Shown: positions 34,083-43,297 of the stretch, one piece after another
How positions within the stretch are numbered: position 1 is the stretch's first letter
How the letters are laid out: every line of letters begins with the position of its first letter
Assembly: GCA_900541905.1 (NCBI GenBank)
Contig: UQLQ01000001.1
Span: forward strand, 1 to 64,000
Direction of reading: 5' to 3'
Origin: an uncultured Oscillospiraceae bacterium
Lineage (GTDB): Bacteria > Bacillota > Clostridia > Oscillospirales > Acutalibacteraceae
Length of the DNA stretch: 64,000 nucleotides
The notes under the pieces: model-generated
Told to the model about the DNA's origin: nothing
Databases searched by the model: none
The model's input: only the letters and a program-made list of their open reading frames with translations
Made by a program: the position numbers and the translations under genes

Positions 34083-34472
34083 TTATTTTTTGAGTACAAT
34101 CGGAATTCCACAGACAATGCGAATCACTTCTTCCGCTTGTTTTGCAATGTTACAGCAAATGCGTCCCACCGTTTCGCGATAGCGTCGGTCAAATGCTTCC
34201 ATTGGTACAACACCGTTTCCCAATTCATTACATACAATGCACATGGAAGGATTGTTTTTGCAAAGGGTGTCAATTTGTCCTGCAATCTCTTTTTCCGGAA
34301 TAGATTGTTCCATTAAACGACGAATATATAAATGCAGATGATCTAAAATATCACACTGAAGAATTTCCTCCTGTGTACAGGTACTGCCGTCTGCAACGAT
34401 GGGGGAGGGGGAGCAGCACTCTGCCGCATATGCAGATTTTCCTTGAAAACTGCCTCCAATGATAAGCTTCAT
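34083..34472 (-). CDS. Short CobU-like P-loop protein
   Basis: 129 residues with the CobU start MKLIIGGSFQGKSAYAAE (P-loop) and the CobU ending (VCGIPIVLKK), plus the CNELGNGVVPMEAFDRRYRE segment. The middle of CobU is missing, including the His that is guanylylated in bifunctional CobU. It may retain only kinase or only structural function. A full-length CobU is encoded on the other side of cobS. The ATG directly follows the cobS stop (TAAATG). Similar short forms occur in Clostridia; the biochemical role is unclear. Confidence 0.75.
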   Translation of the reverse strand: MKLIIGGSFQGKSAYAAECCSPSPIVADGSTCTQEEILQCDILDHLHLYIRRLMEQSIPEKEIAGQIDTLCKNNPSMCIVCNELGNGVVPMEAFDRRYRETVGRICCNIAKQAEEVIRIVCGIPIVLKK

Positions 34473-35252
34473 TTAAAATACCGCCCTTTCTATCAGTAAG
34501 CCTGCAGTGATGCCAATGAGGGTAGTCAGTTCACATAGCTGCACCAAATAGCCTGCAATATCTCCCGTGATGCCACTAAACTGGCGATAACACATAATGC
34601 GTACATACAAAAATGATAGCAGTGCACCTGCCAGAGCAAAGAAAGCAACGAACCAATCAATGAGAAACAAAAGTGTTGCTGCAACGATAAAATAGCCAAT
34701 CATTGTATAGGCTACAGTGCGTTTTTGTGCAGCGTCTGTGAATGTGCGCAGCAATCCACTGCCTTTGGCGCTGCGAAATGTAACTACGGCAAAACCGCTG
34801 ATACAGCGGGAAAGCAAAAAGCTGCACATCAGTAATAAGACGCTGTATAAATTTCCTGCAATTTCTGTTGCAAAACCTGCATACAATAAGAAGTATAAAC
34901 AACAAAACAGCACCGCAAATGCGCCTGTATGTGGGTCTTTTAAAATTTCCAGCTTTTTTTCTCTTGGTTGGCGGGAGCTGAGCGCGTCAACTGTATCACA
35001 GTAACCGTCTAAATGGATACCGCCTGTTACCAGTACAGGAATGGCGGTAATGACGCAAGCGAACAGAAAGGAGTGGATATGGAGCCACTGACAGAAATAG
35101 AACCAAAGCAGTACAAGCAATGCAATGGGAATGCTAATGAGTGGAAAAAAACACATGGTGTATCGCATGTCTTTTGGATTCCACTCAAATTTTGGCATAG
35201 GAATTTTGGAATACAGCCCGAATGCAATGCAAAAAGAGCGCAATAAACTCAC
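34473..35252 (-). CDS. cobS: Adenosylcobinamide-GDP ribazoletransferase (cobalamin synthase)
   Basis: A 259-residue polytopic membrane protein. The conserved acidic loop GGIHLDGYCDTVDALSS and ILKDPHTGAFA are the CobS signatures. It joins AdoCbi-GDP with alpha-ribazole (phosphate). The start is GTG 35252, overlapping the cobU stop, with AAAGGAGG upstream; a longer open frame to 35291 lacks a ribosome site. Confidence 0.92.
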   Translation of the reverse strand: MSLLRSFCIAFGLYSKIPMPKFEWNPKDMRYTMCFFPLISIPIALLVLLWFYFCQWLHIHSFLFACVITAIPVLVTGGIHLDGYCDTVDALSSRQPREKKLEILKDPHTGAFAVLFCCLYFLLYAGFATEIAGNLYSVLLLMCSFLLSRCISGFAVVTFRSAKGSGLLRTFTDAAQKRTVAYTMIGYFIVAATLLFLIDWFVAFFALAGALLSFLYVRIMCYRQFSGITGDIAGYLVQLCELTTLIGITAGLLIERAVF

Positions 35253-35782
35253 ATAACTCCTCCTTTCCGATGAGAAATTGGAATACCGCATACCACTTCA
35301 TAAATTTCGTTGGCAGTGCGGCACAACTCTCGGTGTAGATATCCTAAATCGGATAAATATTGTGTGGTAGATAAATCGTAGCAGATACCGTCGCTGAAAA
35401 TTTCATTGGATACAACAATTAAATGCTGACAGTGTGATTGCAGATGTCTGATTTGCTGTAATAAAGAGGATACAGAATAGGATGTTGTGTTGCTTGAAAA
35501 CATCTCGTTTGCCAACAAATTGGACAAGCATTCCAGAAGTACCACGCTGTCAGACTCAACAGCAATACTGCCAATTTTTTTGGACACTTCGATGGTTTGA
35601 AAGGACTTGTCCGCACGCATTCGTCTATGGCGCTCTATGCGCTGTTTGCTTTCTGTATCGTTTGCGCACATAGTGGCAAGATAAAAAAGAGGAGCGTTAC
35701 AGCTATGTGCCAAAGAAGCAGCATATTGTTCCGCGTATTCTGATTTTCCGCTGGCAGAGCCGCCAAAAATAAATGTTAACAT
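35249..35782 (-). CDS. cobU: Adenosylcobinamide kinase / guanylyltransferase
   Basis: A 177-residue full-length CobU: P-loop FIFGGSASGKSEYAEQYA, the His that takes GMP in RIERHRRMRADKSF, VVLLECLSNLLANEMF and the NEI(F) motif VVSNEIFSDGI. It phosphorylates adenosylcobinamide and transfers GMP. Overlaps cobS by four bases. Confidence 0.93.
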   Translation of the reverse strand: MLTFIFGGSASGKSEYAEQYAASLAHSCNAPLFYLATMCANDTESKQRIERHRRMRADKSFQTIEVSKKIGSIAVESDSVVLLECLSNLLANEMFSSNTTSYSVSSLLQQIRHLQSHCQHLIVVSNEIFSDGICYDLSTTQYLSDLGYLHRELCRTANEIYEVVCGIPISHRKGGVM

Positions 35783-35815
35783 GATATACCGTCTTTCTGT
35801 TGTTGCATCAAATCA

Positions 35816-36877
35816 TTAAGTTAGAGGTTGATAGGGTTCCATGTCGAATTGTTCAAAGGTACTCATAGTCTGGTAGATATTGGCCGCCATTTCCAAAAGA
35901 GGAAAAACTGCCACAGCGCCTGTTCCTTCTCCAAGGCATAATTCACAATTGATGAGAGGCTTTAACCGCAGTGATTCTAAAATCATAGCTGCCGCTGGTT
36001 CTTTTGATACATGAGAAGGAATTAGATAAGGCTGTACCTTTGGGCAAATGTTTATTGCCAGTAAAGCCGCCGCTCCTGAAACAAAACCGTCTATTACTAC
36101 AGGTACACGGTGAATAGCGCCGCCCAAAAATAAACCGGTCATTCCCGCAATGTCCAATCCGCCTACCTTACTGAGAACATCAATTGGATCATTACAATTG
36201 GGGTTATGTTTTTTGATTGCCCGCTCAATCACGTCTATTTTATGCCGTAATCCGTCTGAGGATAAGCCTGCGCCTTTTCCTGTTACTTTCTCCACAGGTA
36301 CTTTTAGCAGTACACTGGCAATCGCACTGCTGGTGGTCGTATTGCCAATGCCCATTTCTCCTGTGGCAATCAGACGGTAGCCTTCTTGTTTTAATGCGGC
36401 AACAAGATCAATGCCTACTTGTATTGCTTGCAGTGTTTGTTCTTTTGTCATAGCAGGAGCATGCAGCATATTTTGTGTGCCGTATGCAATTTTTTTGCTG
36501 CGCAGCCCTTTTACGGGAATATCAGCCGCAATTCCAATGTCAACGGGAATCACATCTGCCTTTGCTGCTTTTGCCATAACGGTTACACTGGTTTGAGAGA
36601 CAGCAAGGCTTTGGGCAACCAATGCGGTAATTTCACTGCCTACCTGAGAAATTCCTTCTGCAACCACACCGTTGTCAGCACAAAGAATCACAGCGCAGCG
36701 TTTTGAAATATCAATGTGATGATTTCCCGTGATTCCTGCAATTTGTATGATAGATTTTTCTAAAAGACCTAAGCTGTTCAGTGGCTTTGCAATGCTGTTC
36801 CAACGGCGGACAGCCATATCCATGGAGGGCTGGTGCAAAGGTTTGATTTGTTCCAGCTGTACTTGTAATTGATTCAT
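35816..36877 (-). CDS. cobT: Nicotinate-nucleotide:dimethylbenzimidazole phosphoribosyltransferase
   Basis: A 353-residue CobT. It activates the lower ligand base as alpha-ribazole phosphate. GNTTTSSAIASVLL, GGLDIAGMTGLFLGG and the C-terminal GEGTGAVAVFPLLEMA (with the catalytic Glu) are visible. No bluB or bza gene for making a benzimidazole base is in this window, so the native lower ligand is not known. AAGGAA ribosome site. Confidence 0.95.
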   Translation of the reverse strand: MNQLQVQLEQIKPLHQPSMDMAVRRWNSIAKPLNSLGLLEKSIIQIAGITGNHHIDISKRCAVILCADNGVVAEGISQVGSEITALVAQSLAVSQTSVTVMAKAAKADVIPVDIGIAADIPVKGLRSKKIAYGTQNMLHAPAMTKEQTLQAIQVGIDLVAALKQEGYRLIATGEMGIGNTTTSSAIASVLLKVPVEKVTGKGAGLSSDGLRHKIDVIERAIKKHNPNCNDPIDVLSKVGGLDIAGMTGLFLGGAIHRVPVVIDGFVSGAAALLAINICPKVQPYLIPSHVSKEPAAAMILESLRLKPLINCELCLGEGTGAVAVFPLLEMAANIYQTMSTFEQFDMEPYQPLT

Positions 36878-36889
36878 AAAACGATTCCT

Positions 36890-38266
36890 TCACTTAAGTT
36901 TCTTTGAATGGTTACGGCAAGCCTGTATAAAACGTTCCGCAATCATTGGGTTTGCATAAAAATGCAGATGAGGAAATCCCGCCCAAAGCGTGTTGGAAGC
37001 ATGAATACAGGAGTGCGCTTTTTGGCTGCTTGGTTTTACAGCAAGGCATGCATTGCCGTCATTGCTGCTGTATTGGTAATGAAATTCGTGGATTGGCAGT
37101 TGTTCTCCCTGGTTTAATAAAAGAGTGTTCTCATTTGCCATCAGCATAAAATAACCGAAGTTTTGTAAACGTTTGGAAGTTTGTATGTGTTCAGGAAAGA
37201 TACCTACCATTGTTTTGGGACTTCCTTGCTCATCGCTCATGGTTTGATGCAAATAGGAAAATCCGCTGCCTTCTGCAATACATGGCAGCCCATGTTTTAA
37301 AGCATCATAGATACTTTGAAGCATGGTTTGATTTTTTGAAAGCTCGTTGGCATATAAGTCGGCATACCCGCCTCCCAAAAGCAAACCGTCCAAATCGTTT
37401 GGAAGTGAGGTATCGTGTATGGGACTGAAGGGGATTAAATTTGCGCCCAATTCTGTGAGCAGTTCCAAATTGTCTTCATAATAGAAACAAAAAGCGGTAT
37501 CTTTGGCAATTCCTATATTAACAGGTTCTTTACTTATTGTCGCAGAAGCAGAACGAGAATGAGAGTCTGCGATTTCATTTGCAGTATTTGCCAATGCAAG
37601 CAATCCGTCTATGTCAATGGTTTCTTCCGCTTGTTTTGCTAAACGCTGAAGTTGTGCTTGAATTTGAGGAAGTTCGTCGGCGGGAATCAATCCCAGAGGG
37701 CGGCTTTCCAGTATACAATCTTCCATAAAAGGCAAATAGCCATAAACAGTAATAGGAAGCTGTTCTTCTATCAGCATTTTTAAACGGGGATACATCATAG
37801 GGGAAATTTGGTTTAGAATCACACCCTTAATGGCATTGTCTTTTTTATAATGCAAAAATCCTTGAATTAAAGGGACTAGGGAAGTGGACATGCCTTTGCC
37901 GTTTACAATCAATACAACAGGTGTTTGTGTTGCCTTGGCAACAGAATAGGTGCTGGCGTCAGTGGTGTTGCCTCCAAGACCATCGTAATAACCCATTACG
38001 CCTTCTATGACGGAAATATCTGCATGACGGCTGTTTTTACAAAGCAAATGCTTCATCACAGGTTCTGTCATCATAAATGGGTCAAGATTTCTTGCTTTTG
38101 TTCCAATGACTTTACTGTGAAACATAGGGTCCACATAGTCAGGTCCGCATTTAAAAGAAGCAACGGATTGTCCGCGATTGATAAGCGCCTGTAAAATACC
38201 ACAGGTTACAGTGGTTTTACCGCTTGCACTGCTGGGGGCTGTCAATAACATTCGTGGTAACTGCAT
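36890..38266 (-). CDS. cbiA: Cobyrinate a,c-diamide synthase, glutaminase Cys absent
   Basis: A 458-residue CbiA/CobB. The N-terminal synthetase domain is normal (LLTAPSSASGKTTVTCGILQAL, FKCGPDYVDPMFH, VIEGVMGYYDG). In the C-terminal class I glutaminase domain the expected AECGG nucleophile site reads IAEGSGFSYL, so Cys is Gly (codon GGC near 37282). The HEFHY motif is retained. A Cys lies three residues upstream of the motif but not in the elbow position. It may use free ammonia or have reduced activity. Start ATG 38266 behind AAGGAGGGG. Confidence 0.92.
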   Translation of the reverse strand: MQLPRMLLTAPSSASGKTTVTCGILQALINRGQSVASFKCGPDYVDPMFHSKVIGTKARNLDPFMMTEPVMKHLLCKNSRHADISVIEGVMGYYDGLGGNTTDASTYSVAKATQTPVVLIVNGKGMSTSLVPLIQGFLHYKKDNAIKGVILNQISPMMYPRLKMLIEEQLPITVYGYLPFMEDCILESRPLGLIPADELPQIQAQLQRLAKQAEETIDIDGLLALANTANEIADSHSRSASATISKEPVNIGIAKDTAFCFYYEDNLELLTELGANLIPFSPIHDTSLPNDLDGLLLGGGYADLYANELSKNQTMLQSIYDALKHGLPCIAEGSGFSYLHQTMSDEQGSPKTMVGIFPEHIQTSKRLQNFGYFMLMANENTLLLNQGEQLPIHEFHYQYSSNDGNACLAVKPSSQKAHSCIHASNTLWAGFPHLHFYANPMIAERFIQACRNHSKKLK

Positions 38267-38277
38267 GACACCCCTCC

Positions 38278-39498
38278 TTATGTACGCTGTGCGGTTATGA
38301 TGTAAACGGGATTTTGTCCCATCATCATATGGTATCTGCCCATGTGTTTTGCTTTCGAGATACAGGCTTGCATAATATCTAAAACAGGAAGTTCCAACTC
38401 TTTGCAACAGGTAATAAACTCTGTTAATGTTTCAATAGAAATAGCGGTTATGACAATGCGAACATCAGGATTTTTTTCCAAAAGCAAGGATAGAATCTCT
38501 TTCATATTACCCGATGAGCCGCCAATGAATACTTTATTGGGAGCAGGCAGTTCTTTGCAAATGTTGGGTGCTGTCCCACTGACAATGTTCATACAGTCAG
38601 CACCCAATTGAGCTTTATTTTGCTCCAACAGAGAAAGTGCCTCTGGATTCTTTTCAACCGCATATACACAGCCGTGTGGAATTTGCAGTGCAATTTCAAC
38701 CGCAACAGAACCGGTACCTGCGCCAATGTCGTACACAATATCATGAGGTTCCAATTGCAGTTTGGAAAGAGAAATACTGCGTACTTCACTTTTGGTCATG
38801 GGAACATTGCCGCGAATAAAAGATTCGTCAGGCAAACCATGGGTTACAATTTGGGACTGTGGATTTGTATGTTCGATTAACATCACGCTTAAAGCAGGAA
38901 ATGACTGTTTTGCCAAAGTTTCAGCAGTACCTTTGACAATGGATTCATTTTCATAGGATAAATTGCTTCCTACATAAACGGTAGCATCCTGCATTTGATA
39001 TGCGCAAAGCTCTTTGCAGATGTTTTCCACAGAATAGGCTCCGCCTGTTAATAAAAAAGTTTTTTGGTTGGTGCGCACAGTGGAAATCCAGGGAGTTTCT
39101 CTTCCGTGCAGGCTGATAATAGTTACATCGTCCCAGGGAATTTGCAGTTTGGCACAGAAATAAGAAAGACTGCTGATTCCGCAGATATGCTTTATTTCGT
39201 ATTCTTGCCCTTGTTCCCGATGTTTGAATTGATTGGTAAAACTTTTGGCGCCGCTGTAAAATCCTGTATCACCTGAAAATAAAAGACCAATGTTTTGATA
39301 CTCCGGATGCTGTAAAATATAATCGCAAATTTCATTTGTTTTACAGGAAGCAAACGTACTGCAAGTCACATGTGAAAAGGAAGACAGCATCCGTGAGGCG
39401 CCAATGAGCAAATCGCAGGATTCGATTGCGTGTTTCGCGGCGATAGTAAGGGTATCGGGATTACCAAGACCAATGCCGATACAAGTAATTTGTTTCAT
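38278..39498 (-). CDS. cbiET: Fused CbiE-CbiT precorrin-6Y/7 methyltransferase-decarboxylase
   Basis: A 406-residue fusion. Residues about 1-205 are the CbiE tetrapyrrole methylase (CIGIGLGNPDTLT, LFSGDTGFYSGA). Residues about 215-406 are CbiT, a SAM methyltransferase with VYDIGAGTGSVAVEIA. Together they methylate C5 and C15 and decarboxylate C12 acetate, as CobL does. CAGGAGG precedes the ATG. Confidence 0.94.
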   Translation of the reverse strand: MKQITCIGIGLGNPDTLTIAAKHAIESCDLLIGASRMLSSFSHVTCSTFASCKTNEICDYILQHPEYQNIGLLFSGDTGFYSGAKSFTNQFKHREQGQEYEIKHICGISSLSYFCAKLQIPWDDVTIISLHGRETPWISTVRTNQKTFLLTGGAYSVENICKELCAYQMQDATVYVGSNLSYENESIVKGTAETLAKQSFPALSVMLIEHTNPQSQIVTHGLPDESFIRGNVPMTKSEVRSISLSKLQLEPHDIVYDIGAGTGSVAVEIALQIPHGCVYAVEKNPEALSLLEQNKAQLGADCMNIVSGTAPNICKELPAPNKVFIGGSSGNMKEILSLLLEKNPDVRIVITAISIETLTEFITCCKELELPVLDIMQACISKAKHMGRYHMMMGQNPVYIITAQRT

Positions 39499-39522
39499 AC
39501 GTGATAACCTCCTGTTTGTGGG

Positions 39523-40806
39523 TTATATCTCATTGCAAAAAAAGTCGTTTGCAATGGACAATACAGTATTGATTTCTTGTTCCGTGTGAGCGTTGGAAAT
39601 AAACATTGCCTCAAATTGAGCGGGAGCAAGATAAATACCATGATTTAACATATATTGAAAGTATTTGGCATACAGAGAAGTGTCTGCTGTTTTTGCAGAT
39701 GTATCATCGATAACCGATTGTTTTGTGAAGAACAAACAGTTTAAAGAGCCAATACCATTTACTGTAAAGGGAAGCTCGGCTTCTTCTAAAATAGACTGAA
39801 AACCGTCTCGCAATTTGGTTCCCAGATGGTTGAGATGTTGATATATTTGAGGGTTTTCTTTTAATATGGTTAGCTGAGTAATACCTGCCGCCATTGCAAC
39901 AGGATTGCCGCTTAATGTGCCTGCTTGATAAACAGGGCCAACAGGGGAAACGGTTTCCATAATTTCACGTTTTCCTCCGTATGCACCCACAGGCATGCCT
40001 GCACCAATAATTTTTCCGTAGGTAGTAAGGTCAGGAGTCACTTGGAACCAGCCTTGAGCGCCGTCAACTCCCAAACGGAAACCAGTAATCACTTCATCAA
40101 AAATCAGCACGGAGTGATATTCGTCACATAGCGCGCGCAGCTGTTGCAAAAAATCAGCTTGAGGACATACAACGCCCATATTTGCCGCAACAGGTTCTAT
40201 GATAACAGCGGCGATTTCGCTGGAATATGCTTCAAATAATTCACGAACACTGTCAATATTGTTATAAATTGCGGTTAAAGTATCCTGTGCACAGCCTACA
40301 GGTACGCCTGCGCTGTCAGGAATCCCTGCTGTCATCACACCCGAACCTGCTTTTACCAGCATGGCATCTGAATGACCGTGATAACAGCCTGCAAACTTGA
40401 TAATTTTATCTCTTTTGGTATAACCGCGTGCGGCACGAACAGCGCTCATGACTGCTTCCGTTCCCGAATTTACCATACGGATCATTTCAATCGACGGGAC
40501 CATAGAAGTAATCAAATCGGCCATTTGTACTTCCAGTTCTGTTGACGCGCCAAAGCTCAATCCTTTTTTTGCCGTTTCTATGACAGCGTTGCATATTTCG
40601 GGGTGATTGTGTCCCAAAATCATTGGTCCCCATGAGCCGACAAAATCAATGTATTGGTTTCCGTCCACATCTTTTATGGAAGAGCCCTTTGCTTCCTGAA
40701 TAAAACGAGGGGTACCGCCCACACTGCCGAATGCACGTACAGGGCTGTTTACACCGCCGGGAATCAATTGTTGCGCCAAAGCGAATAGTTGTTCTGAACG
40801 CATCAT
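39523..40806 (-). CDS. hemL: Glutamate-1-semialdehyde 2,1-aminomutase
   Basis: A 427-residue PLP aminomutase making 5-aminolevulinate. GVNSPVRAFG, GSWGPMILGHNHP, FAGCYHGHSD and the PLP lysine site TTYGKIIGAGMPVGAYGG are present. The first of two ATGs overlaps the hemB stop (TAATG). AAGGGAG lies upstream. In this cluster it supplies precursors for B12 rather than clearly for heme, since no hemE/G/H genes occur here. Confidence 0.96.
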   Translation of the reverse strand: MMRSEQLFALAQQLIPGGVNSPVRAFGSVGGTPRFIQEAKGSSIKDVDGNQYIDFVGSWGPMILGHNHPEICNAVIETAKKGLSFGASTELEVQMADLITSMVPSIEMIRMVNSGTEAVMSAVRAARGYTKRDKIIKFAGCYHGHSDAMLVKAGSGVMTAGIPDSAGVPVGCAQDTLTAIYNNIDSVRELFEAYSSEIAAVIIEPVAANMGVVCPQADFLQQLRALCDEYHSVLIFDEVITGFRLGVDGAQGWFQVTPDLTTYGKIIGAGMPVGAYGGKREIMETVSPVGPVYQAGTLSGNPVAMAAGITQLTILKENPQIYQHLNHLGTKLRDGFQSILEEAELPFTVNGIGSLNCLFFTKQSVIDDTSAKTADTSLYAKYFQYMLNHGIYLAPAQFEAMFISNAHTEQEINTVLSIANDFFCNEI

Positions 40807-41789
40807 TATCCAATTCTCCCTTCGTCCATAAATTTTGCCAGTTCTTTTGCATGGTAAGAAATCAAAATAGTTGCGCCTGCACGATAAATACCAACGGCCG
40901 TTTCACAAATCATGGCGTCTCTGTCTACCAGACCTGCACTCGCGGCAGCCTCAATCATGGCGTATTCGCCGCTGACGCTGTAAGCGGCAATAGGAACATG
41001 AAATTGATTGGCTGTTTCACGTACAATGTCCAAGTAAGACATAGCCGGTTTTACCATAATGATGTCAGCTCCATGCGCGATGTCCTGTTCCGCTTTTTTG
41101 AGCGCTTCTTTGCGATTATGATAATCCATTTGATAGGTCTTTCTGTCTCCAAATGCAGGAGCGGAGCCTGCCGCGTCACGGAATGGACCGTAGAAAGCGG
41201 AAGCGTATTTTACAGTATAAGACATGATTGGTGTGTAGGTATAGCCATGTTTATCCAGCTCATGACGCAGTGCTAAAATACGTCCGTCCATCATATCGGA
41301 GGGCGCCACCATATCGGCGCCTGCTTGTACATGGGACAACGCCGTTTTTGCCAGTACAGGTAAGGTGCTGTCGTTATCTACGGTTTCACCGCAGAGCATT
41401 CCGCAATGACCGTGAGAAGTATATTCGCATAAGCAGACGTCAGTAATATAATATAAGTTTGGAAATTCTTTTTTTGCAAGCTGCAAAGCGGTTTGAATGA
41501 CACCGTCTTGCGCATAAGCGCCGGAAGCATAAGCATCTTTATGATTTGGAATACCAAATAGCATGACACTATGAATGCCTATGTTTGAAAGGTGTTCCAG
41601 TTCAAACAATAGGGCGTCGGGAGAATAACGATATTGTCCCTGCATGGAAGGAATCTCTTCTTTGATATTGGTTCCTTCTTTTACAAACATGGGATAAATC
41701 AGAGATGATTTGGAACAACGTGTCTCACGCACCATTTCTCTCAATATAGGGGTGCCTCTCAAACGTCGGCTTCTGTCCAATAAATCCAT
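40806..41789 (-). CDS. hemB: Porphobilinogen synthase (5-aminolevulinate dehydratase)
   Basis: A 327-residue HemB. The zinc cysteines are in DVCLCEYTSHGHCGML, so it is the Zn-type enzyme. The two Schiff-base lysines lie in MSYTVKYASAFYGPFRDA and IMVKPAMSYLDIV. It condenses two 5-aminolevulinates. One base after the cobA-hemD gene. Confidence 0.96.
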   Translation of the reverse strand: MDLLDRSRRLRGTPILREMVRETRCSKSSLIYPMFVKEGTNIKEEIPSMQGQYRYSPDALLFELEHLSNIGIHSVMLFGIPNHKDAYASGAYAQDGVIQTALQLAKKEFPNLYYITDVCLCEYTSHGHCGMLCGETVDNDSTLPVLAKTALSHVQAGADMVAPSDMMDGRILALRHELDKHGYTYTPIMSYTVKYASAFYGPFRDAAGSAPAFGDRKTYQMDYHNRKEALKKAEQDIAHGADIIMVKPAMSYLDIVRETANQFHVPIAAYSVSGEYAMIEAAASAGLVDRDAMICETAVGIYRAGATILISYHAKELAKFMDEGRIG

Positions 41790-41790
41790 A

Positions 41791-43293
41791 TCAGATACGC
41801 TCCTTTTTTGCTGTTTCGGTTTCTACGATGATTTGTACAAGACTGTCAATGGTAGCTTCCTTTGCTATGATACAATTTACAAATCCAAGTTTTTTGGCCT
41901 CATCGGCGGTTTGATTTCCAATACAATAAGCACGCAGATGTGTAAACGATTGATTTTGCATGGCATTGCAAAATCCTCTAACCGTAGACGCGCTGGTAAA
42001 TGCTACTGCATCGACATTCTCTAAAGAACAGGGAACAGGCGTTTCATAAACCGTGCGGTAGATGGGTAAATCAATATAAGAAATATTGTGACTTTCCAGT
42101 ATTTCGGTCAAGCAAGGGGTTCCTTCCATGGCTCGGGGCAGCAGTACGGTTTCTCCCTGTTTTACATGTTGGACAAGTCCCTGTGCAAGCGCCTCTGCAT
42201 TGTATATCTCAGGTATATAGTCGGTAAAAATGCCGTATGCTTCAATTGCTTTTTGAGTAGCACGTCCGATAGCGGCAAATTTTAAATGTGCTAATGTGCG
42301 GATATCTATGTGTTGCGCTTTTAAGCGCTGAAGAAAGACAGTCACGCCGGAAGCGCTGGTAAATACCAGCCAGTGTACTTGGTGCAGATGTTGTAGTTGA
42401 TAGTCCAAAGCAGGATTTTCCACAATTTCTTCTGTGCGGATTGCAGGCAGTTCTATGACATCCGCGCCCAAATCGCGCAGTTTTTTGGAAAAGGAGGAAA
42501 TCAGCTGACGCGGTCTTGTTACAATGATGCGGCTTTGTCCCAAAGGACGTTGCTCTGCCCATGCAAATTGCTCTGTAAGAGTACAGACATTTCCTATTAC
42601 AATAATGGCGGGTGCTTGAATATTTGCTTGCTTTGCTTTTTCAGGTAGTGTTTTTAAATCTGCAACAACACGTCTTTGATGAGCAGTGGTACCCTGTTCC
42701 AAAATTGCGGCAGGTGTGTCAGATGATTTTCCTGCTTGCACCAAACCGCTGCAAATGTTGTCAAGAGCACTGAGTCCCATGAGAAATACAAGTGTACCTT
42801 CCAGTTGGGATAAGACAGTAAAATCCAAAAAATTGTTTTCATCTGCTTTTTTATGTCCTGTAATGATGTGAACAGAAGAAGCATAATTACGGTGAGTAAC
42901 TGGAATGCCTGCATAGGCAGGGACAGAAACGGCAGAGGTTACGCCGGGTACTATTTCAAAGGGAATGTGGTGTTTTTTCAATAATTCCAACTCTTCTCCA
43001 CCACGGCCGAACAAAAATGGGTCTCCGCCTTTTAGTCGAACCACATGATTTCCTTTTTGCGCTTCGCTTAACAACAGCAGGTTGATTTCTGTCTGAGGCA
43101 TGGTATGATTGCCCGCACATTTGCCTACATTCATTTTTTGAGCAGAGTCCGGAATCATATTTAAAATGCCTGTTCCAACCAGTTTATCGTATAACACAAC
43201 GTCTGCCTGCTCCAATACTTCTTTTCCTTTCAGCGTTAACAGTCCCGTATCTCCGGGACCTGCGCCTACCAGCCATACTTTTCCTTGTTTCAT
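41791..43293 (-). CDS. cobA-hemD: Fused uroporphyrinogen-III methyltransferase / uroporphyrinogen-III synthase
   Basis: A 500-residue fusion. Residues 1 to about 245 are SUMT (VWLVGAGPGDTGLLTLKG, RLKGGDPFLFGRGGEE, PGVTSA), which makes precorrin-2. Residues about 250-500 are HemD, closing the ring to uroporphyrinogen III (VTRPRQLISSFSKKL, FTSASGV, FTSASTVRGF). The fusion is common in Clostridia and channels the labile uroporphyrinogen III to the corrin branch. Confidence 0.94.
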   Translation of the reverse strand: MKQGKVWLVGAGPGDTGLLTLKGKEVLEQADVVLYDKLVGTGILNMIPDSAQKMNVGKCAGNHTMPQTEINLLLLSEAQKGNHVVRLKGGDPFLFGRGGEELELLKKHHIPFEIVPGVTSAVSVPAYAGIPVTHRNYASSVHIITGHKKADENNFLDFTVLSQLEGTLVFLMGLSALDNICSGLVQAGKSSDTPAAILEQGTTAHQRRVVADLKTLPEKAKQANIQAPAIIVIGNVCTLTEQFAWAEQRPLGQSRIIVTRPRQLISSFSKKLRDLGADVIELPAIRTEEIVENPALDYQLQHLHQVHWLVFTSASGVTVFLQRLKAQHIDIRTLAHLKFAAIGRATQKAIEAYGIFTDYIPEIYNAEALAQGLVQHVKQGETVLLPRAMEGTPCLTEILESHNISYIDLPIYRTVYETPVPCSLENVDAVAFTSASTVRGFCNAMQNQSFTHLRAYCIGNQTADEAKKLGFVNCIIAKEATIDSLVQIIVETETAKKERI

Positions 43294-43297
43294 ATGC

